A model generated the notes under the pieces. The model was not told the origin of the DNA. It ran no database searches and saw only the letters and a program-made list of their open reading frames with translations. Both the position numbers and the translations under genes were made by a program. A DNA stretch of 64,000 nucleotides from Campylorhamphus procurvoides (taxonomy: Eukaryota > Chordata > Aves > Passeriformes > Dendrocolaptidae): positions 554,886 to 618,885 of the forward strand of contig WBMV01004987.1 of assembly GCA_013396655.1 (NCBI GenBank), given 5' to 3'. Positions 44,926 through 57,600 of this stretch are shown here, piece after piece. Position 1 is the first letter of the stretch. Every line of letters starts with the position of its first letter.

Positions 44926-45747
44926 ATGGTGGACCACCTTGCAAACACCGAGATCAACAGCCAGCGCATTGCTGCTGTGGAAAACTGCTTTGGGGCTTCC
45001 GGACAGCCCTTAGCCTTGCCTGGAAGGGTCCTTCTAGGAGAAGGGATTTTAACCAAAGAATGCCGCAAGAAACCAAAGCCTCGCATATTCTTCCTTTTCA
45101 ACGACATCCTTGTCTACGGCAGCATAGTCATCAACAAAAGGAAGTACAATTCCCAGCACATCATTCCCCTTGAAGATGTCACTTTGGAGACGCTGCCAGA
45201 CACCTTGCAGATGAAGAACCGTTGGATGATCAAAACCTCCAAGAAGTCCTTCGTGGTTTCCGCGGCCTCCCTCACGGAGCGGAAGGAGTGGATCAGCCAT
45301 CTGGAGGAGTGCATCAGGCACCTGCTGACGAAGACGGGCCGGCAGCCCTCCACGGAGCACGCGGCTCCCTGGATCCCAGACAAGGCAACGGACATCTGCA
45401 TGCGCTGCACGCAGACCAAGTTCTCCACGCTCACCCGAAGGCACCACTGCCGCAAGTGCGGCTTCGTCGTCTGCGCAGACTGCTCCAGGCAGAGGTTCCT
45501 GATGCCCCGGCTGTCCCCCAAGCCCCTGAGGGTCTGCAACCTGTGCCACAGGCAGCTGCTGGCAGAGAAGAAGAAGGAGGCAGAGGCAGATCTGAGGCAG
45601 ACGGAGCCGATCTGCTCTGCCATCCAGGGCTATGAACCCTCCAGCGGCGATGACAGTGACAAGTCTGACGATGACAAAGCTGATCGGTGGCCAGCAGACA
45701 CAGAGTTTTATACCTCACAAGTATCCTGGTCATCTTTCCATAGCTGA
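44926..45747 (+). CDS. PLEKHF1: PLEKHF1 (Phafin1), PH and FYVE domain protein
   Basis: Intact single-exon coding sequence for 273 residues (human is 279). Phafin1 binds phosphatidylinositol 3-phosphate on endosomes and lysosomes and is linked to lysosome-dependent cell death and autophagy. The open frame extends upstream to 44863, but the start was set at 44926 (MVDHLANTEINSQRI) because the family begins there, because the splice acceptor at 44912-44913 cuts the extension, and because the ATG has G at -3 and +4. The PH domain spans about 35-131 and includes PRIFFLFNDILVYG. The FYVE zinc finger spans about 149-210 with all signatures: WIPD at 149-152, RRHHCR at 171-176, and eight zinc cysteines at 158/161, 175/178, 183/186 and 204/207. 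The C-terminus is acidic (GDDSDKSDDD, about 241-250) and ends SWSSFHS, as in mammals. No sign of damage. Confidence 0.97.
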   Translation: MVDHLANTEINSQRIAAVENCFGASGQPLALPGRVLLGEGILTKECRKKPKPRIFFLFNDILVYGSIVINKRKYNSQHIIPLEDVTLETLPDTLQMKNRWMIKTSKKSFVVSAASLTERKEWISHLEECIRHLLTKTGRQPSTEHAAPWIPDKATDICMRCTQTKFSTLTRRHHCRKCGFVVCADCSRQRFLMPRLSPKPLRVCNLCHRQLLAEKKKEAEADLRQTEPICSAIQGYEPSSGDDSDKSDDDKADRWPADTEFYTSQVSWSSFHS

Positions 45748-46850
45748 CCTCCCTAGAGCTGGGGGAGTTTAGACATTGGGAAGCCAGCCTCTGGCCTCCA
45801 GTGTGTGTCTTTGATGTTTTCTCTGGAGGTCATGCCTTGGAAGGTGGATCTTGGCCTCTGTATATGGTGTCTGGGGGAGAAGCAGAGATGAGGTTGTCCC
45901 TCTGAGAACGTATCTCATACTATGTGTGTGCAGAGAAGAACAGCTCAGTGAACAGCATGGACAGGGGCAGAGACCTGCAGATGAGTCTTGGCCAAACGAG
46001 TTTGCCCTTTGGTGCCTTAGTCTTCCTCTCCACAAAAACACAGCAATACTAACTTCTGGTTGTAAATGTTCTGAGGTTGGCTCTCGGGAGAAAAAGAAGC
46101 AAGAAATGCTGGAGTTGAACACGCTTGCCTGCTCACTGTGTTATCGCTCATGGCAAGGGGCCGTTTTCCATGAGCGTTGCATCTGGGTCAGAGAGTGTCA
46201 TTGCAAGCGTGCCAGCCCCAGGGAACAGCTGCTCATCCCTGCATGGCGAGGCTGGCACTGGCAGCCGTGTCTACACCGCAGTCTCAACATTGGAAACACT
46301 AAGGGAATGGTGCTCTGAATGAGGCTTGGAGTGAGCAGCTCTAGCAAAGCCCTGGAGCATCCAGGTCACTCACGTGGAAGGAGGCCATGGTGGTGGTACT
46401 GGGTCAGGAGGGAGGAGAGGGGAAAGGGACATGTAAAATTACATTGAGCAGTGAAATAAGGAGCAAGGGATGTACTACAGTTGACTCAACTAAGTGCAGA
46501 GCCCAGATCTCAAATACAGACAGTTATAGCAGATTACTAGAAACTTGAAGAACTCAAGCCTACCAGGTAAAAGGACAGCCCAGGGAAAACTTGTTAAAAG
46601 TCTTGAAAAAGACAGGAAAATACCCCAAATTAAGATCCTATGAAGTACAGCACTTCAACTTCCTCTTCCATTCTGGGCTATTGCCCAAAGTATTGAATTC
46701 TCACTTGTGGACTCACCTCTTGTCTATCAGTCTCACGAGTCCAAAGTTAAGGTCCTTTATGTACTTCAAGGATTGGAGCCAAAGACTTTACAGCTAACTT
46801 GAGATAACCTTTAAAGTTCAAATTAAGTGAGAAATAAACTGTGTTTATTC
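45748..46850 (+). other. PLEKHF1: PLEKHF1 3' UTR
   Basis: Non-coding sequence after the stop codon, up to the first AATAAA at 46833-46838. Longer forms ending near 47184 or 47226 are possible. Several small open frames are present but none is protein-like. Confidence 0.5.
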
Positions 46851-47226
46851 AAGTATTCTATCATAATGTAGCATGGGAGTAAATATACAGGAAATCAGAC
46901 AACAGCAATTTGTTTTGCAGCAGGCATTTCTACAAACTCTGTTATTAGTTTTAGTATATTTTTGTATTGTGTATTTTATGCTCTGGAAAAGCAACATGGC
47001 TGGGAATATACTGACAATGCTATAAACTGTTTCCTTACCATGACCTCTTACAAGCAGTGCATTGCTTGATAGATGGCCAGAGTTAGGGTTTTTCAAATTA
47101 CAGTTCAAAATAATCATTCTTAATGTCTTTGGTAAACTGCCACTTTTCCAATGAATTTGTATCGCTTGACTGTGTTTGAATAAAGATATGGCCAACTGGA
47201 AGAAGCCAGGAAAACAGGACAATAAA
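46833..47226 (+). promoter_or_regulatory. PLEKHF1: Cluster of polyadenylation hexamers for PLEKHF1
   Basis: AATAAA occurs at 46833-46838, 47179-47184 and 47221-47226 on the coding strand. The first is followed by a T/G-rich stretch (TGTGTTTATT) and the last by GTGTGTTGTT, both reasonable downstream elements. This suggests alternative 3' ends of about 1.1 and 1.5 kb of UTR. Confidence 0.45.
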
Positions 47227-47379
47227 GTGTGTTGTTATTGAACAAGAGTCTTAAACAAGAGCTGGGATCCAGGCCCGGCCAAGTAGCACGAGTTCTGGCT
47301 CCTCAGCTGTGAGGAGACTGCTCTGGGTTTCTATTTACTGCTTGAAGGTAAGGGCAAGTGAAAAAAAAATCCAAATCTG

Positions 47380-47760
47380 ATCCTTCCTTTCTATTTATAT
47401 GATGTTATCAGCCGACAGACTTTTCCCAAGTCTTTGGCAATCCCCTGCAGTAGTCTGTTTTAATTGGAATGGTATTTTTCCGGTGGGGACACAGCGTAGA
47501 GTGGGCCAACAAACCTTATGACCTAAGCAGATGTTTTTGGGTTTTAAAGCAGTAAGTACACTGAGTTCTGTTTTTTCCATCGCTTTCCAAGGCAGGTTCC
47601 TAACTCTGCACAGCGGTGATTGTTATTACATTGCCTCCCACCCACCCGAAGGGTGTACATGCTATGCAAACAGAAAATGACCTTAAAAATAAACAGCCAT
47701 TAGAATGGCTCACAAGCCAAAAATAGCCCAACTGCTGAATCCGTGTCCATTGCTGGCGTT
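47380..47760. promoter_or_regulatory. Candidate conserved non-coding element
   Basis: Non-repetitive stretch with ATGCTATGCAAAC (octamer-like), GTTTTAATTGG and AAAAATAGCCC motifs, just downstream of the PLEKHF1 3' ends. Called on texture only. Confidence 0.2.
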
Positions 47761-50247
47761 CCAGTTCAGTGCTCTTGAAGTGAAACTCACAGTTTCTTCC
47801 TAGTAGCTGGTTCTAGAAATGTATTCCAGTTTTGAACTTAATCCTTAGTTCACTTAGAGATCAGTTTGGTTTCAAAGGTCTTACTGTTATCAGCCCTGAA
47901 AGAGCTATGAACTGTTTCTATCCACTAATGAGCGACAGACATGCCTCTAGCAAATGCCTTCTTGGTGAGCAAGAGCTTTTCTTAATCACAGCAGGAAAAA
48001 AAACCCTGAAAAACCAAACAAACTTCACGGAAAACAACCCAGCCCCCTGTTTTGGTGTGTGCTGTTGATGGCCCCTGGGGAAACACACACACCTTCCACC
48101 AAGTGGTACAGCCCCAGCCCTTAGGGTGGAAGAGCTGTGACACTCTTAATAAGGGTGACTCACATGACACACACACCCTGCAATTCTGAAACAGTGTTTT
48201 GGAGCTGAGGAGGTGCCCAGGGGCACTTGCACTGCCAGAGGCTTCTCACACTCTGCCCCGTTTGCTGGAGTGCCTCTTCCCAGTGCTTTCCCTGCTGCTA
48301 TCCACCTCCCAGCCCTGTAGCTGTGCAGGAAGCATCAGGCATCACAGAACAGCTCCTGCCAGGCAGGGAGACATGGAAAGGCTGAGGGTGGCCACAGGGT
48401 CCAGAGCACATCTGCCATGGAAGGCACAAGAAACCTAGTGACTCTGAAACTGTTAATGTGTATGGTAAAAGGATCCTGCCCAGGAAAACATGGGGAAATT
48501 TAAACAAAGCCCCTCCCCTTCTTCCTGTAGCTCTGTTAGCCAAGCTGCAGAGCTCAGCACTGGGATTAGAGCCTGGGGCTCCTGGCTTCTGGCCTGCTGA
48601 ACACATGGGGTTTACATCACAGGCAGCGCTGTTGCACTCCAGCCTAGAGTTTTCCAGCCTGATTCTATCTCCAGTGCATTAATGCGGTATTTCCTGATGG
48701 TTTGGGTTTTTTCTTTTTTAGTGAAATAAATGTCTTTACCATAGATTTATGACAGTTTGCAGCCCCACACGACTACAGGAAGAGCAGCAGCTTGAGTGCT
48801 CACCTTGGGAGACATCTGCAGGCTGGGGCTTTTGTGGGGTTGCATCCTCCTCCCAAAGGGTTCACAAAGAGGGAGATCCCAATGGGGATCAGTTGCCAGA
48901 AGGGGTTCCTTGCTCAGCCCCTGCCCAAAGGGCACTGCAGGGTAAAGCTGTCCCCACTGCACACCAGCCTTGGCACTGATCCTGGGGTGTGCTGCCTCAG
49001 GAAACCAAACTGGCTGAAAAATGCTCCTTGTGCTCCCTCCAGCAGAAATTGGAGCACAGGAACATTTGGAAAAATCCAAGAGTTTTTTGGCCTGCAACAA
49101 AATCCTTCCTTTTCAGCTGGACACACACAGTCCCTGTAGCTGTCAGGAGTGAGAACACTAGTGTGCTGAACATGGAGAGCAAAACTTGAATGTTAGCATC
49201 AGACCTGCTGAAAGTGCTGGGAATCCTCCAGCACTGAGGAAAACAGAGCTAAGAGTGATCCAGTAAAGCAATTTTCTGCTCTTCAAAGTCGGAATGGTTG
49301 GAATGGGAGGAAGAGGATGGCATTGGTAGCCAGACACGAAAGCCCAAGGAAAGGTAATGGCGAGATTTGCTCTGTGAGTAAACTGAAAGGATCAAAGGGG
49401 TTCAGTGAAACCCGTGTGTTCTGCTGTCCCATGGCACAGCCCAGACACACCACAGCTCCCAGCACGGTGCTGACTCAGCGTTCACAAGCATGCAGCAGGG
49501 AGAAGTGAGCCAGCTGCTCAGCCAGAGTCTTGCTCCCAGTTACTCAAACCCTGGTTTCCATCCAAACTGGAGTTCTGGCTCTGCCACAGCCCACAGCCTC
49601 TCCCGACTCACTACTGCTGCAAGGCAGTTTCTCGTGTTCCTCAGCCTGGGATTTTTCATTAGCAGGAGGAACTGAGGAGCACAGATGGTCCTAGCTGCTG
49701 CTGAGCTGTCAAGTGATGTGTCTCCAATGCAAAATACAGGCTTCTGGTTTTGACTCTTTCTGCTCCAGGCTTTGGACTCTAAGAAAGGTGTTGGCAGGAT
49801 GGAGATGTTACACTACTGTCACTTCCATGTTAGACACAGTATAGCAAAGCAGCTCCAAGAAACCCTTCTGTGAGAGGTGAGTGCTCGAGATGCTCTCCAG
49901 AGCACGTGGGGAGGAACACTGTGCTCCAGGGAAGCACAGGCAGCACTCTATGGTGTAAAACACTGCAGGGCAACACACAGCCAGGTCTGCTTCATGTGGC
50001 ATACCACAGGCAGGAACAACCCCAGTGCCACACAGGTGTGTGGGAAGGAGCCGCTCCTGCCTGTGCACTTGTTCATAAAACCTCCTAATAGACACAGCAC
50101 CCAGTGCTGTGATCCTCTGCAGCAAGTGGAGGAGAAGAGGCAGACAGGGAGCTGGTATGGAGTGCTGATGAATGCAGAGCAACTCTCTTTGAAGTTGCCA
50201 TTTGATTTCATTTCCAGTAGGGCCCGGAAATGCAAACAAGCAATAAG

Positions 50248-50280
50248 GAGGTTTTCTGTAAACCTCTCATAGAGAGGTTT
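50248..50280. other. Three alternating inverted-repeat arms
   Basis: GAGGTTT (50248-50254), AAACCTCTC (50260-50268) and GAGAGGTTT (50272-50280). The middle arm can pair with either neighbour, with perfect stems of 7 and 9 bp, so two exclusive hairpins are possible. No transcript is known here. Confidence 0.45.
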
Positions 50281-53200
50281 ATGGTCAAGACCGAGTCACA
50301 CAACCTCCCCAGTCTGCTCCTGTAGGAAGGGGAGAGAAAAAGGAGGAGGGGAGCTAGATACAAGGGTTTTCTTTAGCAGAGCACTCTTGTGCAGTGCTTT
50401 CTGTTGCACAGTCAAACCAACCTGGGGCAGAGCATCTGCTGCCATCAGCAATCCTGCTGCCTGTGATTCTGCTGCCCAGACTGCCCTAATGCAGAAAGGT
50501 AATGCTGCTAGCTTTATCTAGCCTCTCCTTTTTTTGTTCTAGACACAATGTGTTTTGATGAGAACCTTTGTAAAAAAATGTATTTGAGAAGGAAAAAGCA
50601 TGAACTCAAGTGTAGACAGGTCTCTTTTCCTGTAACAGCAACATGAAGAAAAGGTCACATGTGGTTTTTACAGGAAGAGTTACACATAAGGTAAAAACAG
50701 AGCCTTAGTGGCTTCATATATGAAGGATCTTTGAGAGACACCAGAGGGAAAAGCGTGTGTGGCACTGAGGCCTTTCCATGTGTTTGTTCCCCCTCCCATC
50801 GAAGCCTGCAGGAGGAACCGTGTCCCCCAACACACATCACAAATCACGCAGCCTTCAGGCCTGAGCCTGCCTGAGCTGCACATCACCTGCATGTGGCCCA
50901 TGGGCTCTGCCCAGTGCCAGAGCTCCAGAGCAAGCCCCATGCCCAGCCCAGCAGGAGAGCAGTGCTTTGTGAGCACAGTCATCCTCAAATGGCTCAAACA
51001 GCTCAAAGTGTGACCCAGCAAACCAACCCACAAACCAGCCCACCAGCATGCAGGTCACAGCTTCCTGGCTGCCATCAATGCCTCTGACTGGATGTGTGCT
51101 CAGCAGCAAGTTCCAGGCAAAACGATGTCAGTCTCTAGATCCTTCCCAAAATGTCCTTGAGCACACCTGTTTATTATTTGAGCAGCCCAGGCAGCCCAGC
51201 AGTTTCGCTGTGCATGGCATTCATAGTCCAAAGGTCTTTCATATGCTACCATAAGGCTTTGCACACCTGTGCAGCCAGCCCTGCTCCCCAGGTACCCAGC
51301 ACCAGCCCTCCACTCCAGTGTCTGTGGCTGGGACCACAGAACCAGAGCAGCTGCCCCATCACCTTCCCCACACAGAGCTCCATGGGCAGGATGGAGCCTC
51401 ACACCACCTGGAGGGCTGTCTCCTCTGTGGGGAGAGGCTGTTTTTCACTGGCTTGGCAGGATCCTCTTGACACACTCCTAACCACAGCTGCCTTTGCACC
51501 CCAGGGGAGCAGAGCAGGAAGCGACACTGTGCATTAACCCTGCCAGGGCCTCTGCAGCACAGCTTTCTGCTGCAGTTCATACAGGGGAGATGCCTTACCA
51601 TTAAACCTCAACAGAGACACGCTGGCCTCAGTCACATCCGTCCCGTGGTAGGGGAGGAATTGTCCCACAGGGTGTCAGGCTGTGGCTGCATTTGTTCATT
51701 CTACCAGTACCAGGTTCGAGGCAGATACAACACCCACAGGCTGAGCAAGCCCCTCTCTGTGCTGGGTCCCCCAGGCACTCAGGATGTCACATGCTGCAGC
51801 CATCTGTTTGTAAGGAAACAGCTTGAATGATGAGAGGTTCTACAAAATCCACTGGCAAAGAGCTCCGGTGTTAATCTGGGGAGGATGACAAATGGATACC
51901 ATCACACTTCACTGCTTTGAGACTTCAACAGTACCTCTGCTGTCCCTATAATACAGCAGTTAGAGGTATGTTACCTCCATAAAAATGGGGTCTGTGAGGC
52001 AGCTGGTGTAGCCCCTGCGCTGGGGCAGCCCGCACAGCAGGCCCCTGGAGCCCAAAGAAAGTCCTCTGGAGAAACAGAGCCACCACAATGCTGGCTATCA
52101 CTAAGCAAGCACTCCTCACACTTGAACTGCTCATCCACCAGAATTTGCCTCTGGAGGTTGGATTTTCCTGGGGTCAGCTCTCACACTTACACTGGTGGGA
52201 TGCAGGCTGCTCTGGTGCAGGGCATCCCTCCATCTGATCCAGCCCTGCACAACAGGTGCCCCTCTGAGCTGGGGTGTTCCTGGCTGCAGGTTCAGGAAGA
52301 ACAGCAAGACAGGGGAGGAGAAGGAGCTTTTTTAAACATATAAATTTTAAATCAGTTCTGTGAGAACATTTGAACATTAAAAAAGAAACATGAGGAACTT
52401 GAACCATGTAATCTCTGTCAAACAATTTCCCTTCTGCAAAAAAGTAATGGCACGAACATATCTTAATACAACTTCCACTTTATAAGGGTGTGAATAAAGA
52501 TTTCCTTCTTTAAAAATACTGCCCATTGCTTTGGATTTTGGAGACATTTTCTGTGTGACGCAAACAATAAAGATATTTGGGTTAATTTTTAAGTTGATAT
52601 TACAGTTTTGGGATCTTGAAATAACTGATTGCAACTGATGGACCGAGAGGGGTTAGTGTCTTCTACCTCTGTTTAATCATTTGTTTGTACACCAGAAGGC
52701 ATTCAGGGGGGAAGGCTCCACTCCTGAGAGGGATAAAAGGTACAAAGGCAAATCAGAGGAAAACCCTTTTGTACAATACTAAGCGTGACATGCTTTCCTC
52801 AGAATGTGATTGCTTTGGCAGCACACATGTCACATTTTACTCACAGTAACACATATGTTGGCACAACACTGCAGAAACTGCCCGGGTTTGGGAGAACATG
52901 AAAGCAGACTTAACAAACCAGAGCCAGAGTTCACCTATCCCAAAATCATGAGGGAGGCACCTACAGAGCGATACTTCTGCAGCTTTAGTCTCAGCCTGCA
53001 GTGAGAAACTCCTGGGGGCAGTGGTTGGTTCTGCACCTGTGTGGCCAGTCCTCACTGACATCAATCTGCCTAATCGCTTTCTGAACACTCTTCTGTTTTG
53101 GCACCTAGAGCATCCTGTGCCAATCAGCTCTGCAATTCCCTGTTACACTGTGTGAACGAGCATTTTCTTTCTCTGCCAGCTGGGTGGGTGCACCCTGCCT

Positions 53201-54129
53201 TCTCTGCCATGGTGTTCCTCCTACTCATCCCTGTGCCATTCACAGCTGTGACCAAATCTCTCCCCATTAGCGTCTTCTCCAGGCTGAGCAGTTTAAATCA
53301 GCACATCTTTCTTTACACAAGTGCCGTCCCATACTGTTACCCTTCTCTGTATCTTTCATAGCTCGGCAATGCCTTTTTTGGCTCCAAAAGGACTGACCCG
53401 AGTGGATCAAGTAGGCTGCACAGACTATTCGAGATGTGGCTGCTACCTGCATTTATTCAGTGACCTAACTACATTCAGTATCTTCTCAGTTTCCTTTCCC
53501 ATCTGTCCTAACCTTCCCATTGTCTTCTGACCCACGGCTGAGCACTGAGCTTGTACTGTCAGAAACCTGTCCAGTGACCTCCAGCTCTTTCCTGAGAGAG
53601 AACAGGTCACTCGGAGCTCAGCACTGTACGATCAGGGTCATCTTTCTCCTGGTGGCATTTTCCAGTAGGCACAGTTGTGCTGACAGCAGGCTCGTGAGGA
53701 TGTTTGCAGCTGCTGGCAGGCACTGGGGTGCTGTGAGCAGCTGGCTTTGCTGCCTGAGACTTTGAAATCTTGCAGATGAAGTATAGCATCCATTCTTCTT
53801 TGCCATGGCAGCACAGTGTGACCTTGTTTTCCTTTGTGACCAGTACACACCAGTACGACACTGTATCTCCAACGCAGCACCAGCAGCACAGAACCCGGGG
53901 TTCTTTGGTTATGCCCAGCAATGCCTGGGTTTAATTCAATGGCACTGGGACTGCATCCTCTGGGCAGGACGAAGAGATGACTGAGGCCAAAGGCACTGAT
54001 GAAACTGAGCTGCTGCAAATGAGCTGCTGCAAAACACTGGAACCACACTGTTGAACACTTGGCATCGTGCTGCTTTCCATGGATATCCGAGGCTCCCAAA
54101 GATGCGCCAAGGCTAACCAAAAGACATGG

Positions 54130-54640
54130 GGCAGTTTTGAAGCCGGCTCAGTTGTTGGGATGTGAGCAGCCAGTAGCTGGTTAATTGATTTCCTGTTTGC
54201 TATCTGAACGCACCATCCAATTTTGGTTTATTGCATAACAATACGGCACAGTTACATTACCCACAACAGAAACACACACCTTTTTCACAGGGCCGCTTAA
54301 TTAGTTAGTAGCAACAGAGCCCTTTGAAGCCGGAAAGCACTACAAGAGTGCTGCTTATTATCCTCGTGTCTACTTATCATTAGTGGCACAATGGAAAGGC
54401 TAATCTTCGCCCTATACTCACCGGGGATGTGCTGCTGCCATTGTCAGCGGCACCAGTCCCACGGGGCCGGGCTGGGGATATGAAAGCTCCGAATTAGGAT
54501 TAGCCTCAGAGTCAGCACAGGCTCCTGCAGAGTTAAACTTCAGAGACGGCAGAAAGCCTCAAGAATGCAGGCGGCTGCCAGGCAAGGGGAGGCTGTTCGC
54601 CGCGGTTATGGAGCAAATATTTTTATACACGCATTCCTGG
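54130..54640. promoter_or_regulatory. Candidate conserved non-coding element
   Basis: About 500 non-repetitive bases with clustered motifs. These are GGTTAATTGATTT, a TTTATTGCATAAC stretch, CTTAATTAGTTAG, TTATCATTAGTGG, GGCTAATC and a SOX-like CCATTGTC, with scattered CpGs and no open frame. This is the pattern often seen in developmental enhancers. Not testable here. Confidence 0.3.
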
Positions 54641-57600
54641 AGAGAATGGCTGGGAAAAGGCATGCAAGCCCCTTTAAGGGAAACCAGCAAAATCAGATCC
54701 AGGAGCCTGCCTCGCCAACACCCTGGTTAGCCTTTTATTACTGACTTTGTTCCTGCATAAGCAATTAATAAACTGCAGTTTGGTCAAGAGCCTGCTGCAT
54801 GAACTCTGGCTCGCAGTCAGGCACGGAGCAGGCAGCTGATTCCTCCCGATACTCCAGCAAGTATTGCACTTCCACACAGTATTTGCTGAACTGTTTTGCC
54901 CTGTTCCCTGCTTTCTTGAGTAACAAGGCATTTGCACTTGCACTCCATCTCTGCCAAGCTCAAATATTACATTCAGCTGTTGCATCTTTTGTATCCTTTG
55001 CTGATCTAAAAGGGAACAAGCCTTTAATTTAGGATTTTTAAAATCTGTTTAGGTAGGGCTTAAAATTTACCTGGAAGAGCAAGGTAGGAGCAAGTGAGAT
55101 GGCCCCCTCATTTCTGACCTGGAAGAGTAGGATTCTTAGAGCCAGAGAGGTTTGAGTAAATGCAGATGGCAGTCAAAATTCAGAGCTGCCCAGGGCTCCT
55201 TTACTGTAGAAACCTTCTATTAGTGTCAAGAACTGTCTGCTGGGGAGAGGGCAGAAATCTAGAGGAACTATCCATTGACACAATTACCAGGGTGAGAACA
55301 AAAAATCATGTTGAAAACCTATACAAATACCAGAAGAATGACCTTACCTACATTTGTGCAGCCAGGACTTACCCACTGGCTCACACACTTTGGAAGGAGA
55401 CGTGGATCTCCTCCAGCTGTGAGGGAATGCCAGGGCCTGGGCAGGTATAGCTGAGGCCAAACACACACCTACCCTGGTTCCATGATCTCTCTCACTGGAA
55501 ACCTTCAGATCTCTGTAAATGCTCAGGAGCTGATTCTGACTCTGAGTCTCCAATTATTTTGTCTTAACATCTCAGTACAAGGAGCTGCTCAGAGAGCTGC
55601 AGCAGACGAGGTAAAAATAAGACCTTCAAAGCTTTTCTTTTGTTATAATGACCCCCAAATTACGAAGATTATTCATCGTATCTCACTGACTGATACAGAA
55701 ACAACAAACCCTTCATTCTGTCTTCAAATTACACATACAAGGTAACCTGAGAGTGCTCTACTCTAAAGCAGCATGTCAGAGCCCAGGAAAGATTTAATTT
55801 CTCCCTAAATCACTTCTGCTCACTGCGGCTGAGCAGGAAATAAGGAATACAAACCATTTCCATCCTGTTAGACACTCCTGTGCAGGATCTAATTAGTTAA
55901 GGTCAAACATCGGTGTAGATTTATCATTCCCCTGCCACAAAGAATGTAGCTACATTTCAGACTTAGCAGTTTCTTCTTTGTCCCAGCTGCTGTGGACCTC
56001 TGCTAACACTTACTGTGTTTCTTTCTTTATACTTATGTCCTGACTGCAGGATCAGAGATTGGTTAGCTGTGTAACAGTGCTATCACATTTCTGTAACACA
56101 CCATTTCCTATTGACAGATTACAAAGTGTTTAACAAAAAACCGCATTCAAGATCTGGATGGGAAGTTACTCAAGGTCACTCAGCAAACAAGCAGAAGAGC
56201 AAGAGAAGGTGATACCTCTTCTGAGACCCAGCAAAACAGGCTTGTCTCAAAGCCACATTGCTTTCCCTGCTGACAGAGGAAAGATCAGCAGTGACACAGA
56301 GGGAATTGCAAAGGTACAGGTGTTCAAATGCAGTGTCTTTACTGAACGTTGAAAGCTGTAATGTTCATGTTAAATCCTTCCTGCTGAATAGTCATCCAAA
56401 GAAATGAATACCTTCATTTTTGCAGACTTCAGAATAATTTTATATATTTACCTTGTAGGCTCTTCTGGAATTCATAAATCACACTTAATGAGAAGTATTA
56501 GCACACACTTACTGCAATTACATGATGAATGTTTGATTTCTGGCTTACAGCCTGAAAAATACATAGATTTCTGTGATCTCTAGAAAGGTAAAGATGAAAC
56601 CTCATGTTTTAATTAGGGGCTAATAGCTTTAGTTCACTGTAATGCAAAGGCTTTTGGTTTTTTAAAAGCTTTCCAACCCAGCTGAAAGTCTGCTGTTCAA
56701 TTAGTCTGGAGTTATACATCAGCTGATCAAGCAATGACAGCCAAAGAAGTTATTACTTTCCCTGTAAGTGCTTTTACTTGGGGTGGAAAATGCATTGCTT
56801 TTACATCCTCTGGCTGCACCAGAGCTGCTAAACTGCTGATGAAGACTGAGCTCAGCAGGTCCTACCACTGCAGCTACAAAGGATAAACCCCCACTGGTGA
56901 GCACTGCTGGGGCTGCTGCAACTCTGTGAGGAAAAATTTAATCTCCACATGAATCTGCACAGCTTTTAACAGAAATATTAATATTGGAAGAAATTATGTA
57001 TGACCAGAAGCACGTGTATGTGAAAGCACCAGAACAACACAGAGAGGCCTCTCCGGATAGGGAGGGGTGCCATTCCATCAGACAGAGAATGCATTCCTGC
57101 TGTCCAGCCCTGGAGGCCCCACACTGGTGAGAACACAGCACAGGGGCTCCTGAGCAAGACCCCACACTGACAGCAGGACAGTGGTGGAGGTTTCAGCAAA
57201 CCACATTTGCCAGTCCTCCTCCTGTCAGCCCAACAGGCTGAAGTTTAACAGAGAGGCAATAGCAGAAGCACATAAAAGATTTGCCCAAAAAGTTCATTGA
57301 AAATCAAGAAGAATCCAGGAGATTAAGTGAGGCTTTAACTTGCCCTCTATGCTGTGCACAAGCAATGCTGGCCAGAGCATTTGAGCAGGCACGCCATGGG
57401 ATTATGGCTGTGCAAAATCAGTTTGCTTAATAGGTATGAATACTACAATCCACTACACCTTCCAAAAGATCTTTCAGTCAGTTTTGTGACCCTAATTTCC
57501 TATAAACCAACCAAAGTGAGAAAAGACATGCTGACCACCATTGGGTTGCAATCATCACAGGTGTCATTTGAAAGACATGTGGACACACTGGGTCTCAATA

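Noticed and set aside
45049..45635. Open frames of 137-169 codons overlapping PLEKHF1 in other frames
   Set aside because: Shadows of the conserved PLEKHF1 coding sequence caused by its codon bias.
52806..52830. U6 snRNA-like 5' end (GTG, then GCTTTGGCAGCACA)
   Set aside because: Only about 24 bases resemble the start of U6. The rest of the snRNA, including ACAGAGA, is absent, so this is chance or an unprovable fragment.
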